A DNA stretch of 64,000 nt from Carboxylicivirga longa (GCF_050589825.1 NZ_JBNGOZ010000003.1:62001-126000), one strand, 5' to 3'; positions 9,775-19,557 are shown, counted from the first letter of the stretch. The notes: generated from the sequence alone by a model not told the origin. A program made the numbers and translations.

Positions 9775-11376
9775 TTACTCTTCTATAGCGGCCTTTATAA
9801 AGGCCATGAAAATAGGGTGGGGGTTTAGTACCGTACTGCTGTATTCGGGGTGATACTGCACACCGGTAAACCATTTGTGCTTAGGAATCTCCATGATTTC
9901 CACCAGTCCTGTATCAGGGTTGAATCCCGCAGGTACCATGCCGGCTTTTTCAAAGGCCTCCAGGTATTCGTTGTTAAATTCATAGCGGTGACGGTGGCGC
10001 TCTTTTATATCAGTTTTGCCGTAGGCCTTGTAGGCATTGCTTCCCTCGCTTAGCTCGCAGTCGTAGGCACCCAATCGCATGGTTCCACCCATATCGGTTA
10101 CGTTCTTTTGATCTTCCATCAGGTCAATCACGGCATGGTTTGTGCGGTTGTCCATCTCGCGTGAGTTGGCATCGCTCAACTTCAGTACGTTACGCGCATA
10201 TTCAATAACAGCACATTGCATACCCAAACAGATACCCAGAAAAGGAATATTATTTTCGCGCACATATTTAATGGCCGACAGCTTACCTTCAATGCCACGA
10301 TGTCCGAAGCCCGGAGCCACCAGCACTCCATCGAGTCCTTTCAGCATCTCTGCTGCATTGGTGTCGTTCAGATCCTCCGAATGAATCAGTTCAACCTTGG
10401 CCTTACGGTTATTGTAAGTAGCGGCGTGATGCAGCGCTTCAATAATTGATTTATAGGCATCAGCCAGCTCAACGTATTTACCTACCAAACCGATTCTAAC
10501 AGTTTGCTTTGCGTTGTACAATTTATTTAAGAAACCTTTCCAGTCCTTAAGAGCCGGTTTTTCAGTGATGGGCAGATTAAGTTTCTTAAGCACAATCTCG
10601 TCAAGACCCTCCTCCTGCATTTTTACAGGTACCTCGTAGATGGTTTTTACATCGATGGACTGAATAACGGCTTTGCTGTCCAAATTGCAGAACAGGGCTA
10701 CCTTGCGACGTATGTCTTGCGATAATTCATGCTCGGTACGCAGCACCAACACATCGGGTTGAATTCCGTTTTCCAGGAGTTGCTTTACCGAGTGTTGTGT
10801 GGGTTTGGTCTTTAGCTCTCCCGATGCGTTAAGGAAAGGCACCAGCGTTAGGTGTACCACGGCGGCATGATCGCCCAGTTCCCATTTCAACTGACGCACT
10901 GCTTCTACATAGGGCAATGACTCAATGTCGCCCACGGTACCCCCTATCTCGGTAATTACAAAGTCATATTTGTGTTTGGTACCCAGTAGCTTAATGTTAC
11001 GCTTTATTTCATCGGTAATATGAGGGATAATTTGAACCGTTTTGCCAAGGTAATCGCCCTTCCGCTCTTTATTAATCACATTTTGGTAGATGCGGCCGGT
11101 GGTTACGTTATTGGCCTGCGAGGTGGGAACGTTCAGAAAACGCTCGTAATGTCCCAGATCGAGGTCTGTTTCGGCACCGTCCTCAGTAACGTAACACTCA
11201 CCGTGTTCATAAGGATTTAAAGTTCCGGGGTCAACGTTCAAATATGGATCAAGCTTTTGAATGGTTACTCGGTAACCTCTTGATTGTAATAATTTTGCTA
11301 AAGAAGCTGATATAATTCCTTTTCCCAACGAGGAGGCTACACCTCCGGTTACAAATACATATCTTGTTTCCGGCAC
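9775..11376 (-). CDS. pyrG: CTP synthase
   Basis: 533 residues. The N-terminal amidoligase domain starts with VTGGVASSLGKGIISASLA, the P-loop variant of CTP synthases. The C-terminal class I glutamine amidotransferase has the nucleophile in FLGICLGMQCA (near residue 380) and the His/Glu pair in YHPEYS near 515. It converts UTP, ATP and glutamine to CTP in the cytoplasm. First gene of the pyrG-yidC operon, transcribed divergently from ppc. Confidence 0.97.
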   Translation of the reverse strand: MPETRYVFVTGGVASSLGKGIISASLAKLLQSRGYRVTIQKLDPYLNVDPGTLNPYEHGECYVTEDGAETDLDLGHYERFLNVPTSQANNVTTGRIYQNVINKERKGDYLGKTVQIIPHITDEIKRNIKLLGTKHKYDFVITEIGGTVGDIESLPYVEAVRQLKWELGDHAAVVHLTLVPFLNASGELKTKPTQHSVKQLLENGIQPDVLVLRTEHELSQDIRRKVALFCNLDSKAVIQSIDVKTIYEVPVKMQEEGLDEIVLKKLNLPITEKPALKDWKGFLNKLYNAKQTVRIGLVGKYVELADAYKSIIEALHHAATYNNRKAKVELIHSEDLNDTNAAEMLKGLDGVLVAPGFGHRGIEGKLSAIKYVRENNIPFLGICLGMQCAVIEYARNVLKLSDANSREMDNRTNHAVIDLMEDQKNVTDMGGTMRLGAYDCELSEGSNAYKAYGKTDIKERHRHRYEFNNEYLEAFEKAGMVPAGFNPDTGLVEIMEIPKHKWFTGVQYHPEYSSTVLNPHPIFMAFIKAAIEE

Positions 11377-11430
11377 AACTATAGTTTTATAAGTTCTTCA
11401 ATTGCTCTTACGAGCGAAAATTTCAAGCTA

Positions 11431-11438
11431 CAAAGGTA
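11431..11438 (-). promoter_or_regulatory. Candidate -7 box (TACCTTTG, minus strand) for pyrG-yidC
   Basis: Exact TAnnTTTG match on the minus strand, about 55 bases before the pyrG start. No -33 box at normal spacing. Confidence 0.35.
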
Positions 11439-11553
11439 GAAAAATACCGATAATATCGCTTAACTTCTATTCAAATAATGGGTCGGCTTGTAACAAGGGA
11501 GTAGGTAAACATGCCTCATGCGTCTTTAAAGGTTTAAAAAAAGGAAATGCAGA

Positions 11554-11595
11554 GATGTTTGATAGTATTACTTTTATCAAAACATCGTATCTTTG
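11554..11595 (+). promoter_or_regulatory. ppc promoter region: inverted repeat next to a -7 box
   Basis: GATGTTTGATA (11554-11564) and TATCAAAACATC (11575-11586) form an inverted repeat with one bulged A and a 10-base spacer. It directly abuts TATCTTTG (11588-11595), an exact -7 consensus for transcription toward ppc. The position would let a bound regulator cover the -33 region. The remaining DNA of the 311-base gap (11377-11687) holds a short palindrome CGATA-A-TATCG at 11448-11458 and no gene. Confidence 0.4.
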
Positions 11596-11687
11596 CATTT
11601 ATTATTTTTGACGGCTATTTTGCTTATTAATTATCAAAAATTGACCGTTGATTTAATTATATCAATATACTTTATTAAAATATTAGA

Positions 11688-14255
11688 ATGGATCAAATTG
11701 AAAAGTCTTATCGGGAGTTGGTGGAGCTGAAGTATCAGCTCTTTAACAGCCTGTTCCTTACTTTGCCGCTGGATGCGGTGCAGCAAACAGGCTTGCTTCT
11801 GCCATTGCTGAACAAGGCTTGTGCCAAAGGCCTGGAGGATGGCGAGTCGCCCAATACGATTATCAATAACTTTTTTAAAGAACATAAGCCCGAACTGAGT
11901 GACAGGGAGCGTATTTCGTTTCTGTTTAAAATTATTCAGTACGTTGAGCGTCAGATCGTCTTGATTGATGCACTGGAGGAGGCCGCTTATAAAAAGATAC
12001 ACCGAATCAGTGATTCTGACAGCTGGGGACGCATTAAGCAAAAGGTGGAAAACCGTAAGCTGGAAGAGCAGATGGATGAGTTGTTGGATAGCTTTGGTAT
12101 TCGTGCCGTTTTAACGGCACACCCCACACAGTTTTATCCCGGGCGTGTACTGGCCATATCAACCGACCTCACCCAGGCCATTGTTAACGATGAAGTGGGC
12201 TATGCACGTGATTTGTTGCAGCAACTGGGTAAAACCGCTTTTTATCGCAAGCAAAAGCCTACCGCTTATGATGAAGCGCTGGCTTTAACCTGGTATCTGG
12301 GTAATGTTTTTTACCCTGCCGTGGGAGAGCTGATGGATCGTATCGACGAATTTTTCCCCGGTAAGATAGATCATAACAAGGAGTTGATTACCATGGGTTT
12401 CTGGCCCGGAGGAGACCGCGATGGCAATCCTTTCGTAAATGTGGATACCACACTGAAAGTGGCACGTAAGCTGCGTTTTACACTTTCTACCTGTTATCAT
12501 AAAGAGCTAAAAGCCATAAAACGTCGTTTAAGCTTCGATGGAGTGTATGACATCCTCGATGAGTTGGATAATATGTTTACGGCTGAGCTGACTAATGTTT
12601 CGGGTGAGAATAATATTGAGCTTAACTACCTAATGAGTCAGCTCGATAAAGTAGAGAAGTTACTGAAAGAAGAGCACCAAAGTTTGTTTATTGAAAGAGT
12701 GCAGTCCTTCAAGCGTAAGATTAAGCAGTTTGGCTTTTTCTTCGCCAGTATCGATGTGCGACAGGATAGTCGCATTATAGGTAAAGCCTTTGAGGAGGTG
12801 ATGCGTGTAAACCCAGAGTTATTCCCGGCCGATTTGTGGCAACTATCGGAAGAGGAACAGCTTAATAAGCTCCTGAAAGTGAAAGGACGCATCGATACTT
12901 CTGTGTTTGAAGATGAGCTGGTGCGCGATACCCTAGAGTCGATGAAAGCCATCCGTAGCATTCAGAAGGAGAACGGAGAACGAGCCGCCCATCGATATAT
13001 CATTAGTAACTGCCGGGGCACCATCGATATTGCCAAAGTAGTAGCATTGGCGCGCTTGTGCAGCTGGGGCGATGAGCCTTTAACGCTGGATATTGTGCCT
13101 TTATTTGAAACAGTGGACGATCTGAAGGGTGCCGGTAATGCCATGAAGGTGCTATATAACCACCCACGATATAAAACACACCTGGCCAATCGTAATAACC
13201 GTCAAACAGTGATGCTGGGATTCTCCGATGGCACCAAGGATGGAGGTTATCTTATGGCCAACTGGGGTATTTATCGTGCCAAGGAAGATATTTCGCTCAT
13301 ATCGCGTGAGAGCGATGTGGAAGTGGTCTTTTTTGATGGCCGCGGCGGACCGCCGGCTCGTGGAGGTGGTAATACACATCTATTTTACTCGGCATTGGGT
13401 AAAACCATTGATAGCCATCAGATTCAGCTTACGATACAGGGGCAGACCATCAGTTCACACTATGGTATTAAGGAAGCTGCGGCTCACAACCTGGGGCACT
13501 TGCTTACCGCTGGATTTGAGAATAATCTATTCAACCGCACTGCCTCTGATTTGAGCGCTGCCCAGCGTAATCTTATCGAGCAGATGTCGCAAAGTGGCTA
13601 TGATAAATATGCCGCGCTGAAAGCACATCCTTTGTTTATGCCGTTCCTGGAGGAGCGCAGTACCCTAAAATATTATGGATTGGCTAACATTGGTAGTCGT
13701 CCATCTAAGCGGGGATCGAAAGATAAGCTGGTATTTGATGATTTGCGCGCCATTCCTTTTGTGGGTGCATGGAGCCAGTTGAAGCAGAATGTACCAGGTT
13801 TCTATGGTCTTGGCACGGCTCTGAAAGAGCAGGAAGAAGCCGGTAACCTGGCTGCCTGTAAGGAGTTGTACAACACTTCTATCTTCTTCAAGGCCTTGAT
13901 CTCAAATAGCATGCAGAGTATGAGTAAGGCTAACTTTGCGCTTACCAAGTACATGGAAAACGATGCTAAGTTCGGTGAGTTCTGGTCTATTATACATAAC
14001 GAATACCTACTGACGCGCGAAATGGTACTGAAAGTGTCGGGTGATAGTGAATTGCTGCAAGACAATGCACGGAGTCGTAACAGTATTCGCCTGCGCGAAA
14101 ATGTGGTATTGCCTTTGCTGGCCATTCAGCAGCATGCATTAATAGAGATACAGAAGCTGCAGGACGAGCCTAATGATGAGCATCTGGCACTGTATGAGCG
14201 CATGGTAGTGCGTTCCTTGTTTGGCAATATCAATGCCAGCAGAAACTCTGTTTGA
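11688..14255 (+). CDS. ppc: Phosphoenolpyruvate carboxylase
   Basis: 855 residues, slightly shorter than the typical 870-930. Signature elements are VLTAHPTQ (catalytic His near residue 144), GGDRDGNPFV near 240, GFSDGTKDGGY near 510 and FFDGRGGPPARGGG near 548-561; the C-terminus NINASRNSV matches the family end. It adds bicarbonate to phosphoenolpyruvate to give oxaloacetate, the anaplerotic entry to the TCA cycle and fermentative succinate branch. Monocistronic, with its own promoter region and a terminator. Confidence 0.95.
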   Translation: MDQIEKSYRELVELKYQLFNSLFLTLPLDAVQQTGLLLPLLNKACAKGLEDGESPNTIINNFFKEHKPELSDRERISFLFKIIQYVERQIVLIDALEEAAYKKIHRISDSDSWGRIKQKVENRKLEEQMDELLDSFGIRAVLTAHPTQFYPGRVLAISTDLTQAIVNDEVGYARDLLQQLGKTAFYRKQKPTAYDEALALTWYLGNVFYPAVGELMDRIDEFFPGKIDHNKELITMGFWPGGDRDGNPFVNVDTTLKVARKLRFTLSTCYHKELKAIKRRLSFDGVYDILDELDNMFTAELTNVSGENNIELNYLMSQLDKVEKLLKEEHQSLFIERVQSFKRKIKQFGFFFASIDVRQDSRIIGKAFEEVMRVNPELFPADLWQLSEEEQLNKLLKVKGRIDTSVFEDELVRDTLESMKAIRSIQKENGERAAHRYIISNCRGTIDIAKVVALARLCSWGDEPLTLDIVPLFETVDDLKGAGNAMKVLYNHPRYKTHLANRNNRQTVMLGFSDGTKDGGYLMANWGIYRAKEDISLISRESDVEVVFFDGRGGPPARGGGNTHLFYSALGKTIDSHQIQLTIQGQTISSHYGIKEAAAHNLGHLLTAGFENNLFNRTASDLSAAQRNLIEQMSQSGYDKYAALKAHPLFMPFLEERSTLKYYGLANIGSRPSKRGSKDKLVFDDLRAIPFVGAWSQLKQNVPGFYGLGTALKEQEEAGNLAACKELYNTSIFFKALISNSMQSMSKANFALTKYMENDAKFGEFWSIIHNEYLLTREMVLKVSGDSELLQDNARSRNSIRLRENVVLPLLAIQQHALIEIQKLQDEPNDEHLALYERMVVRSLFGNINASRNSV

Positions 14256-14303
14256 TGTAATACAATTTTAAGACTGTTTTTTTAATACAATTACACCAAT
14301 TCC

Positions 14304-14336
14304 AAAGCGCCGCCTTCAATTTGAAAGCGGCGCTTT
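14304..14336. terminator. Terminator hairpin after ppc
   Basis: Stem AAAGCGCCGC (14304-14313) with GCGGCGCTTT (14327-14336); the loop itself contains a small TTCAA/TTGAA pairing. It separates ppc (+) from the porin gene (-). Confidence 0.8.
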
Positions 14337-14352
14337 AATATATTCAAAAAAG

Positions 14353-15606
14353 TTAGTCCTTTTTAGTTTCGAATAGGGTAGGTTTAAAGGTTAGCATCAC
14401 CCAGGCCCAATTATTGGCAGCATCGTTATTCTCAACGCCTTTCACCTCGTACAGTCCGTCGCCGGCGAACATATGCGAGTAGCCAAAATCGAGTTGTACC
14501 CTCCCTTTGTGCGAGTAGCCACAGAAAATATCAAGCTCGGTGCCCAATCCCTGATTGCCTGAAACCATATCGCCATGCGCACTGAAGAAATGAAGAGCGG
14601 CATTGAATTTTACTTTCCCGGGCTTGGCATCGGCTTTCAAATAAATATCATGCAGCCCCACGTTATTGATGTGGTTTTTCACGAAGAAATAATCCATCAG
14701 GCCATTGAATTTGTGATTTGTTCCAAAAAACGGATTGAAGGAATTGTTCTTATCCGCCCCCTCCTGATCGGTTCCGGAAAGTAACTCATAGCCTCCACCC
14801 ACATTAAAAATATCGTTAAGAGCCGTTGTGGCATCCACCGATACATTAAAGGCAGATATATCAGTTTCATTAATGGCGGGGTTTTTTCCAAACTGATAGT
14901 AGAAGTTACCGGCCAGCTGAACTTCCCCTAAGGAGGTTTTTAGGTGGGTACCAATGGTGGTTGTCTGGGTGGTCTCCTGATCCAGCTGCTCCGCATCGAC
15001 CCAGTAGGGGCGTGCCAGGTTCATAAGCAGGAAGCTGGCGGCATAACTGTCGCCTATTCGATTCACCCACAGGTACTGCATAGCTTTGTAGGCATCGGGC
15101 CCCCGGTAGATATTACTGTTGAGCGACGAGTTGTTATAGGCAAGGCCCAGGTGAGCATTGAAGAGGCCGCTGTATTTGAATACGGCCACATCATGCGAGC
15201 GTCCCTGCTGTGCCCAGCCTACACTGCCCAGCATACGATGATCGTCGTACACCAGCTGCTGGCGACCGGCTTTTAAAGAAAACTGAGGGTCGATAAACCA
15301 CTCGGCCCAAGCCTCATGGAGCCATAAGTCACGATTAGCATTGTCGGTGAGCTGTTGCTCCGCGCCCCAGTTACGCACATCCTGCATCACTATGCCAATG
15401 GCAAAATCTTCATTTTTAAAATCCAGGTTTAGGCGCGTGCGCTGGCTGGTGATGAAAGAACCCTTTGTGTCGTCTGTAGCCGGTGTTTTCAGGCCATGGC
15501 TGTATTCGCTACGCGGACGCAGTTCTGCCGATAGCTTAAACTGAGCATAGCCAGTACTATAGCTCAATAGTATAATTGTTACGCAAATTATATTCTTGAT
15601 TTTCAT
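14353..15606 (-). CDS. Alginate-export-family outer-membrane porin
   Basis: 417 residues with a signal peptide (cleavage near TGYAQ, residue 21), then an amphipathic beta-rich barrel opening with KLSAELRPRSEY and RTRLNLDFKNEDF, typical of the alginate_exp porin family, and GRQQLVYDDHRMLGS near residue 115. The C-terminus is a beta strand followed by a short polar tail. It is the last gene of a three-gene operon, 10 bases after nrfA, so it likely admits nitrite or another substrate to the periplasm; that role is inferred from context. Confidence 0.75.
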   Translation of the reverse strand: MKIKNIICVTIILLSYSTGYAQFKLSAELRPRSEYSHGLKTPATDDTKGSFITSQRTRLNLDFKNEDFAIGIVMQDVRNWGAEQQLTDNANRDLWLHEAWAEWFIDPQFSLKAGRQQLVYDDHRMLGSVGWAQQGRSHDVAVFKYSGLFNAHLGLAYNNSSLNSNIYRGPDAYKAMQYLWVNRIGDSYAASFLLMNLARPYWVDAEQLDQETTQTTTIGTHLKTSLGEVQLAGNFYYQFGKNPAINETDISAFNVSVDATTALNDIFNVGGGYELLSGTDQEGADKNNSFNPFFGTNHKFNGLMDYFFVKNHINNVGLHDIYLKADAKPGKVKFNAALHFFSAHGDMVSGNQGLGTELDIFCGYSHKGRVQLDFGYSHMFAGDGLYEVKGVENNDAANNWAWVMLTFKPTLFETKKD

Positions 15607-15616
15607 ACGCTATGGT

Positions 15617-17131
15617 TTATTTCATTGAGGTGATATAACCGGCTTCTCTATTTTTGGCTTCTTCCTTCCATTTCGGTACAATGGTATTGAGGAACTCCTT
15701 TTTCTCATCCTTCAGCTTCTTCATGGGTAACCCTATGTAGGCCTGTGCCTTGGCTTTGGTTGTGATATCGGGATAGGGCACGGGCTCGTTGTGTCCCAGA
15801 TCGGCCAGTACGCGGGCCAGTTTAATGCGTCCTTCCTGAGCGACGGTGATACCGGTGGCAATTACGCGACTTGTTTCCACAGGCGAGTGGAATGAACCAC
15901 CATGACTGGCTGCTGCGTAATCCCAGCGCCACTGCGCATGTCTGATGTCCATCAGGATGTCTTTCATTTGTGCTTCGTTGGCACCCAGGTCCCATGCTTT
16001 CTTGGCTTCCACATGCATGTGTACGATTAGCTCTTCCAGCTTATCGCGGTTTTCGATAATGCGGTCTTGCCGTTCATATACATCAGCCACCAGGCTGGTG
16101 GTCTCCTCACGGTGACACACTTGACATGAGTTGGCCACATTGTTCAGTGGACTTTGTATATGATGATCAGTAAACTTAATACCGCCTTCGCTCTTATAGG
16201 GCATGTGGCAGTCGGCACAGGAAACGCCGCGCTTGGCATGCACGCCTGTGAGGTAAACTTCGTAGCCGGGGTGCTGCGCTTTAAGCATGGGGGCACGACT
16301 TAGCTGATGCGTCCAGTCCGAGAACTCTATATTATCATAATACTCCTCCATGGCCTCAACCGACATGCCCTTGTCCCAGGGAAGTGTCAGGTAAGGCACG
16401 CCGGGGTGTGTTTTCTTGTTGAAATAATACTCCACGTGGCACTGTGCGCAGACTAAAGAGCGCATTTCCTGATGTGAGGCATCATTGATATCCTTGCCGG
16501 TGCGCTCAAAGGCTTCCACCAGTGCAGGACGTGTGATTTTCAGATTCATGGTCTCCGAGTCATGGCAGTCGGCACAGCCAATGTTATTCATCACCTCGGC
16601 ACCTTTCTCATCCCAGCTTCCTTTGTAAAATTCTGCAGGTCCCATTTCGGCCATTAGGCGGGGCACATCGGGGCTTTTGCAGGTCCAGCAGGTATTGGGC
16701 ATGGGACTCTTACTATCGGCGGAAGGAGCTCCGGTACGCAGGGTTCTCTGAATATCGTCAATGGCATGCATGTGCCCGCGACCCTGATTATAGTCTTTGG
16801 CAAAACCATAGCCGGCCCACAGCACCACCAGGCGCGGATCTACCTCCAGCATGTCTATCATGGCACTACCGTTGTATTTACTGGCAAAAGTGGTGTCTTT
16901 GGTTTTTATATAAGATTGATATTCCTTGGGGAAGTTCTGTCCCCACACTTCGTTGCGCGGTTCGGTAGGTGCATGCTTAACCTTGGGTGTATAGGCAAAT
17001 ACGGCTTCGGCACGGCGTTCCATAACGGATGAAGCCAGCAGTCCCAGTAAAAAGACAACTACAACGGTTAGTATAAAAAGCGCCCAGCCTAACCAGGGTT
17101 TTTCTTGTATTTGTTCACGAATAGGTTTCAT
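15617..17131 (-). CDS. nrfA: Ammonia-forming cytochrome c nitrite reductase
   Basis: 504 residues with an N-terminal anchor/signal segment (residues 15-33). Five heme motifs are visible: CWTCK (near 147), the lysine-ligated catalytic heme typical of NrfA, then CADCH, CAQCH, CADCH and CQVCH. It reduces nitrite to ammonium with six electrons in the periplasm. It is encoded 17 bases after nrfH, its quinol-oxidising partner, and is followed by a porin gene. All expected features are intact. Confidence 0.97.
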   Translation of the reverse strand: MKPIREQIQEKPWLGWALFILTVVVVFLLGLLASSVMERRAEAVFAYTPKVKHAPTEPRNEVWGQNFPKEYQSYIKTKDTTFASKYNGSAMIDMLEVDPRLVVLWAGYGFAKDYNQGRGHMHAIDDIQRTLRTGAPSADSKSPMPNTCWTCKSPDVPRLMAEMGPAEFYKGSWDEKGAEVMNNIGCADCHDSETMNLKITRPALVEAFERTGKDINDASHQEMRSLVCAQCHVEYYFNKKTHPGVPYLTLPWDKGMSVEAMEEYYDNIEFSDWTHQLSRAPMLKAQHPGYEVYLTGVHAKRGVSCADCHMPYKSEGGIKFTDHHIQSPLNNVANSCQVCHREETTSLVADVYERQDRIIENRDKLEELIVHMHVEAKKAWDLGANEAQMKDILMDIRHAQWRWDYAAASHGGSFHSPVETSRVIATGITVAQEGRIKLARVLADLGHNEPVPYPDITTKAKAQAYIGLPMKKLKDEKKEFLNTIVPKWKEEAKNREAGYITSMK

Positions 17132-17148
17132 AGATCATTTGATTTAGG

Positions 17149-17733
17149 TTATTTCTGATTTAATTTTTTTAGCCAGTCGGGCAGGGGGCTTTCGGGTACC
17201 GGTACCCTTGCGTGCGGAACGCTGGAGAGACTGTTCACACGCCCGTGAGGTGTCTCGCGGTGGCACTCCCAGCAATAACGGTCGTCGATGTTTTGGTGCA
17301 TATCGGGTACTTGCGCCAGTAACTTGTCATCGGTAATGAGATACTCGTGGCAGCGCACACAGTTTTGTTGTACTACCTTTTGTCCTTCTTCCTTAATAAA
17401 GATGACCTGTGGCTCGGCGCGCATGGTAAATACACTGGCATGCCGCATCCCGTCCTTGGCTTTAAAGTAATAGGTGTTAAAAACATTGTTGTGCGGTACA
17501 TGGCAGTCGTTGCAAGTGGCTACCTCACGGTGGGCACTGTGGCTCCAGGTGGCGTACTGGGGTGCCATAATGTGGCAATTCACGCAAGTAGTGGGCTCAT
17601 CCGACAGGTAGGAGTGGGCTCTTGAAACATAGAACACATAGCAGCCCAGTCCAACTAAAATGCCGGCCGTTAGTAAAACGGGCATGCGCCAATGTTCGGG
17701 GGGCTTCAGGAAATCAAAGAATTTTTTGGGCAT
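17149..17733 (-). CDS. nrfH: Cytochrome c nitrite reductase small subunit (quinol dehydrogenase)
   Basis: 194 residues: one N-terminal TM helix (residues 18-36) and four CXXCH motifs (CVNCH, CNDCH, CVRCH, CWECH), matching NapC/NirT-family NrfH. It takes electrons from menaquinol and passes them to NrfA. First gene of the nrfH-nrfA-porin operon; a 16-base palindrome lies 26 bases before the start. Confidence 0.95.
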   Translation of the reverse strand: MPKKFFDFLKPPEHWRMPVLLTAGILVGLGCYVFYVSRAHSYLSDEPTTCVNCHIMAPQYATWSHSAHREVATCNDCHVPHNNVFNTYYFKAKDGMRHASVFTMRAEPQVIFIKEEGQKVVQQNCVRCHEYLITDDKLLAQVPDMHQNIDDRYCWECHRETPHGRVNSLSSVPHARVPVPESPLPDWLKKLNQK

Positions 17734-17758
17734 AAACGTTTGATTTAGATTAGCAATC

Positions 17759-17774
17759 AGTAAGATAGCTTACT
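17759..17774. promoter_or_regulatory. Palindrome upstream of nrfHA, candidate Crp/Fnr-type operator
   Basis: AGTAAG-ATAG-CTTACT: perfect 6-base arms with a 4-base spacer, the spacing of Crp/Fnr sites. It shares GTAA-N6-TTAC with the palindrome at the promoter of the Crp/Fnr gene near 20.6 kb. Position is 26-41 bases before the nrfH start codon. Confidence 0.45.
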
Positions 17775-17804
17775 TATGGTCTTGAATCAAATAAAAGGGT
17801 AGTT

Positions 17805-17838
17805 AATAGCTTATCAATATTTAGTCTAAATAGCTATT
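17805..17838. repeat. Nested inverted repeat between nrfH and hcp
   Basis: Inner palindrome TATTTAG-T-CTAAATA (17818-17832), flanked by AATAGC (17805-17810) and GCTATT (17833-17838). It lies upstream of nrfH and downstream of hcp. Could be regulatory or part of the transcript-end region. Confidence 0.35.
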
Positions 17839-17858
17839 CTTCAATCCTTTACCAAGCA

Positions 17859-17894
17859 CAAAGCCTGTGCATCACACAGGATGCACAGGCTTTG
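17859..17894 (-). terminator. Hairpin after hcp
   Basis: A perfect 14-base stem: CAAAGCCTGTGCAT (17859-17872) with ATGCACAGGCTTTG (17881-17894), 8-base loop. It lies about 30 bases after the hcp stop. There is no clear T-run on the minus strand, so it may protect the 3' end rather than act alone as a terminator. Confidence 0.65.
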
Positions 17895-17925
17895 CAGTTG
17901 ATTTTGTTATAATCTCGTCTCTTAA

Positions 17926-19557
17926 TTAGTTGATCCAGTTCTCAACATCTTCCTTTGCCGTGCTGATGCTGCCTATGCCAAAGGTTTCAATTAATATGTT
18001 AGCCACATTGGGCGACAGGAAAGCAGGCAGGGTAGGGCCCAAGTGAATGTTCTTAACGCCCAGGTGTAGCAAGGCTAGTAACACAATCACCGCTTTTTGC
18101 TCGTACCAGGCAATGTTATAAACGATGGGCAGGTCGTTAATATCATCCAGACCAAATACCTCTTTCAGTTTAAGAGCAGTAACAGCCAGGCTGTATGAGT
18201 CGTTGCACTGCCCTGCATCCAGCACTCGGGGGATGCCACCGATATCGCCTAATGGCAACTTATTATAGCGATATTTAGCACATCCGGCGGTAAGTATCAC
18301 CGTATCCTGCGGTAGTTCGCTGGCAAACTCAGTATAATAATCACGGTCCTTCATGCGGCCGTCGCAGCCCGCCATCACCACAAATTTCTTAATGGCACCG
18401 CCTTTTACGGCTTCTACTACCTTATCGGCCAGTTGAAGCACCTGATTGTGCGCAAAACCACCTACAATAGTGCCGGTTTCAATCTCGGTAGGAGGCGAAC
18501 ATTTTTTCGCGTGCTCAATGATGGCCGAGAAGTCTTTCGGCTGCCCGTTGACGCGATCGGGGAAATGCACGCAGCCGTCAAAGCCCGAGGATCCGGTGGT
18601 GTAAACACGGTCTTTGTACGAGGCTTTGGGCGGTACAATACAGTTAGTGGTGAAAAGGATGGGGCCGTTGAATGATTCAAATTCAGTGGTTTGCTTCCAC
18701 CAGGCACTGCCGTAGTTACCCACAAAATTATCGTATTTCTTAAACTTAGGGTAGTAATGAGCGGGCAGCATCTCGCTGTGTGTGTAAACATCAATGCCTG
18801 TGCCCTGGGTTTGCTCCAGCAGATCCTCTAGGTCTTTAAGGTCGTGGCCGCTGATGAGGATGCCCGGATTATTGCCCACGCCAATATTAACCGAAGTGAT
18901 TTCAGGATTACCATAGGATTCAGTGTTGGCTTTGTCCAACAGAGCCATTACTTCCACACCAAACTTACCACACTCCAGTACCAGTGGAACCAATTCATCA
19001 GCAGCGATGCTATCTGAGAGGGTAGCTACAAGGGCTTTCTTGGCGAATTGATAGATGGCTTCGTCTTCGTAACCCAGGTTCCAGGCATGCTCGCCATAGG
19101 CCGCCATTCCTTTCAGGCCGTAGGTAAGCAGCTCTTTCAAAGAACGGATGTCTTCGTTTTCGATGGACAGGATACCGATTAACAGGGCTTTTGACTCCAT
19201 GTCGTTTTCATTAGCTCCCCGGTAAACGGCGCAGTCATGCAATTCGGCGGGCGGCTCAATTTGAGCCTTTATCTCATCCTGAACGGCATACCCTTCCTTT
19301 ATTTTGGCCACAATTTTATTGCGGTCGAAGTTGGCATTGGTAATGGTTACAAACAGGGCATCGATGATGTACTTATTGGCCCTGTCCTGCGCCACCCCTT
19401 GTTGGTCGGCCAGCTGACTGAGCAGCGCTACACCTTTGGTTGTGTACACCAGCAGATCCTGAAGGTTGGCCACATCGGAGGTTTTTCCACATACTCCTTT
19501 GATTTCGCAACCCGTTCCTTTGGCTGCTTCCTGACATTGATAGCAAAACATACTCAT
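17926..19557 (-). CDS. hcp: Hydroxylamine reductase / hybrid-cluster protein
   Basis: 543 residues. The N-terminal cysteine set is C-X2-C-X8-C-X5-C (CYQCQEAAKGTGCEIKGVC), the spacing of class I Hcp from anaerobes. Hybrid-cluster residues lie in the C-terminal half (GCDGRMKDRDYY, TAGCAKYRYNKL, DAGQCNDSY). Hcp removes nitric oxide or hydroxylamine and is linked to nitrosative stress. It sits between nrfHA and a ferredoxin-like gene with a Crp/Fnr regulator nearby, which supports this job. Confidence 0.96.
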   Translation of the reverse strand: MSMFCYQCQEAAKGTGCEIKGVCGKTSDVANLQDLLVYTTKGVALLSQLADQQGVAQDRANKYIIDALFVTITNANFDRNKIVAKIKEGYAVQDEIKAQIEPPAELHDCAVYRGANENDMESKALLIGILSIENEDIRSLKELLTYGLKGMAAYGEHAWNLGYEDEAIYQFAKKALVATLSDSIAADELVPLVLECGKFGVEVMALLDKANTESYGNPEITSVNIGVGNNPGILISGHDLKDLEDLLEQTQGTGIDVYTHSEMLPAHYYPKFKKYDNFVGNYGSAWWKQTTEFESFNGPILFTTNCIVPPKASYKDRVYTTGSSGFDGCVHFPDRVNGQPKDFSAIIEHAKKCSPPTEIETGTIVGGFAHNQVLQLADKVVEAVKGGAIKKFVVMAGCDGRMKDRDYYTEFASELPQDTVILTAGCAKYRYNKLPLGDIGGIPRVLDAGQCNDSYSLAVTALKLKEVFGLDDINDLPIVYNIAWYEQKAVIVLLALLHLGVKNIHLGPTLPAFLSPNVANILIETFGIGSISTAKEDVENWIN

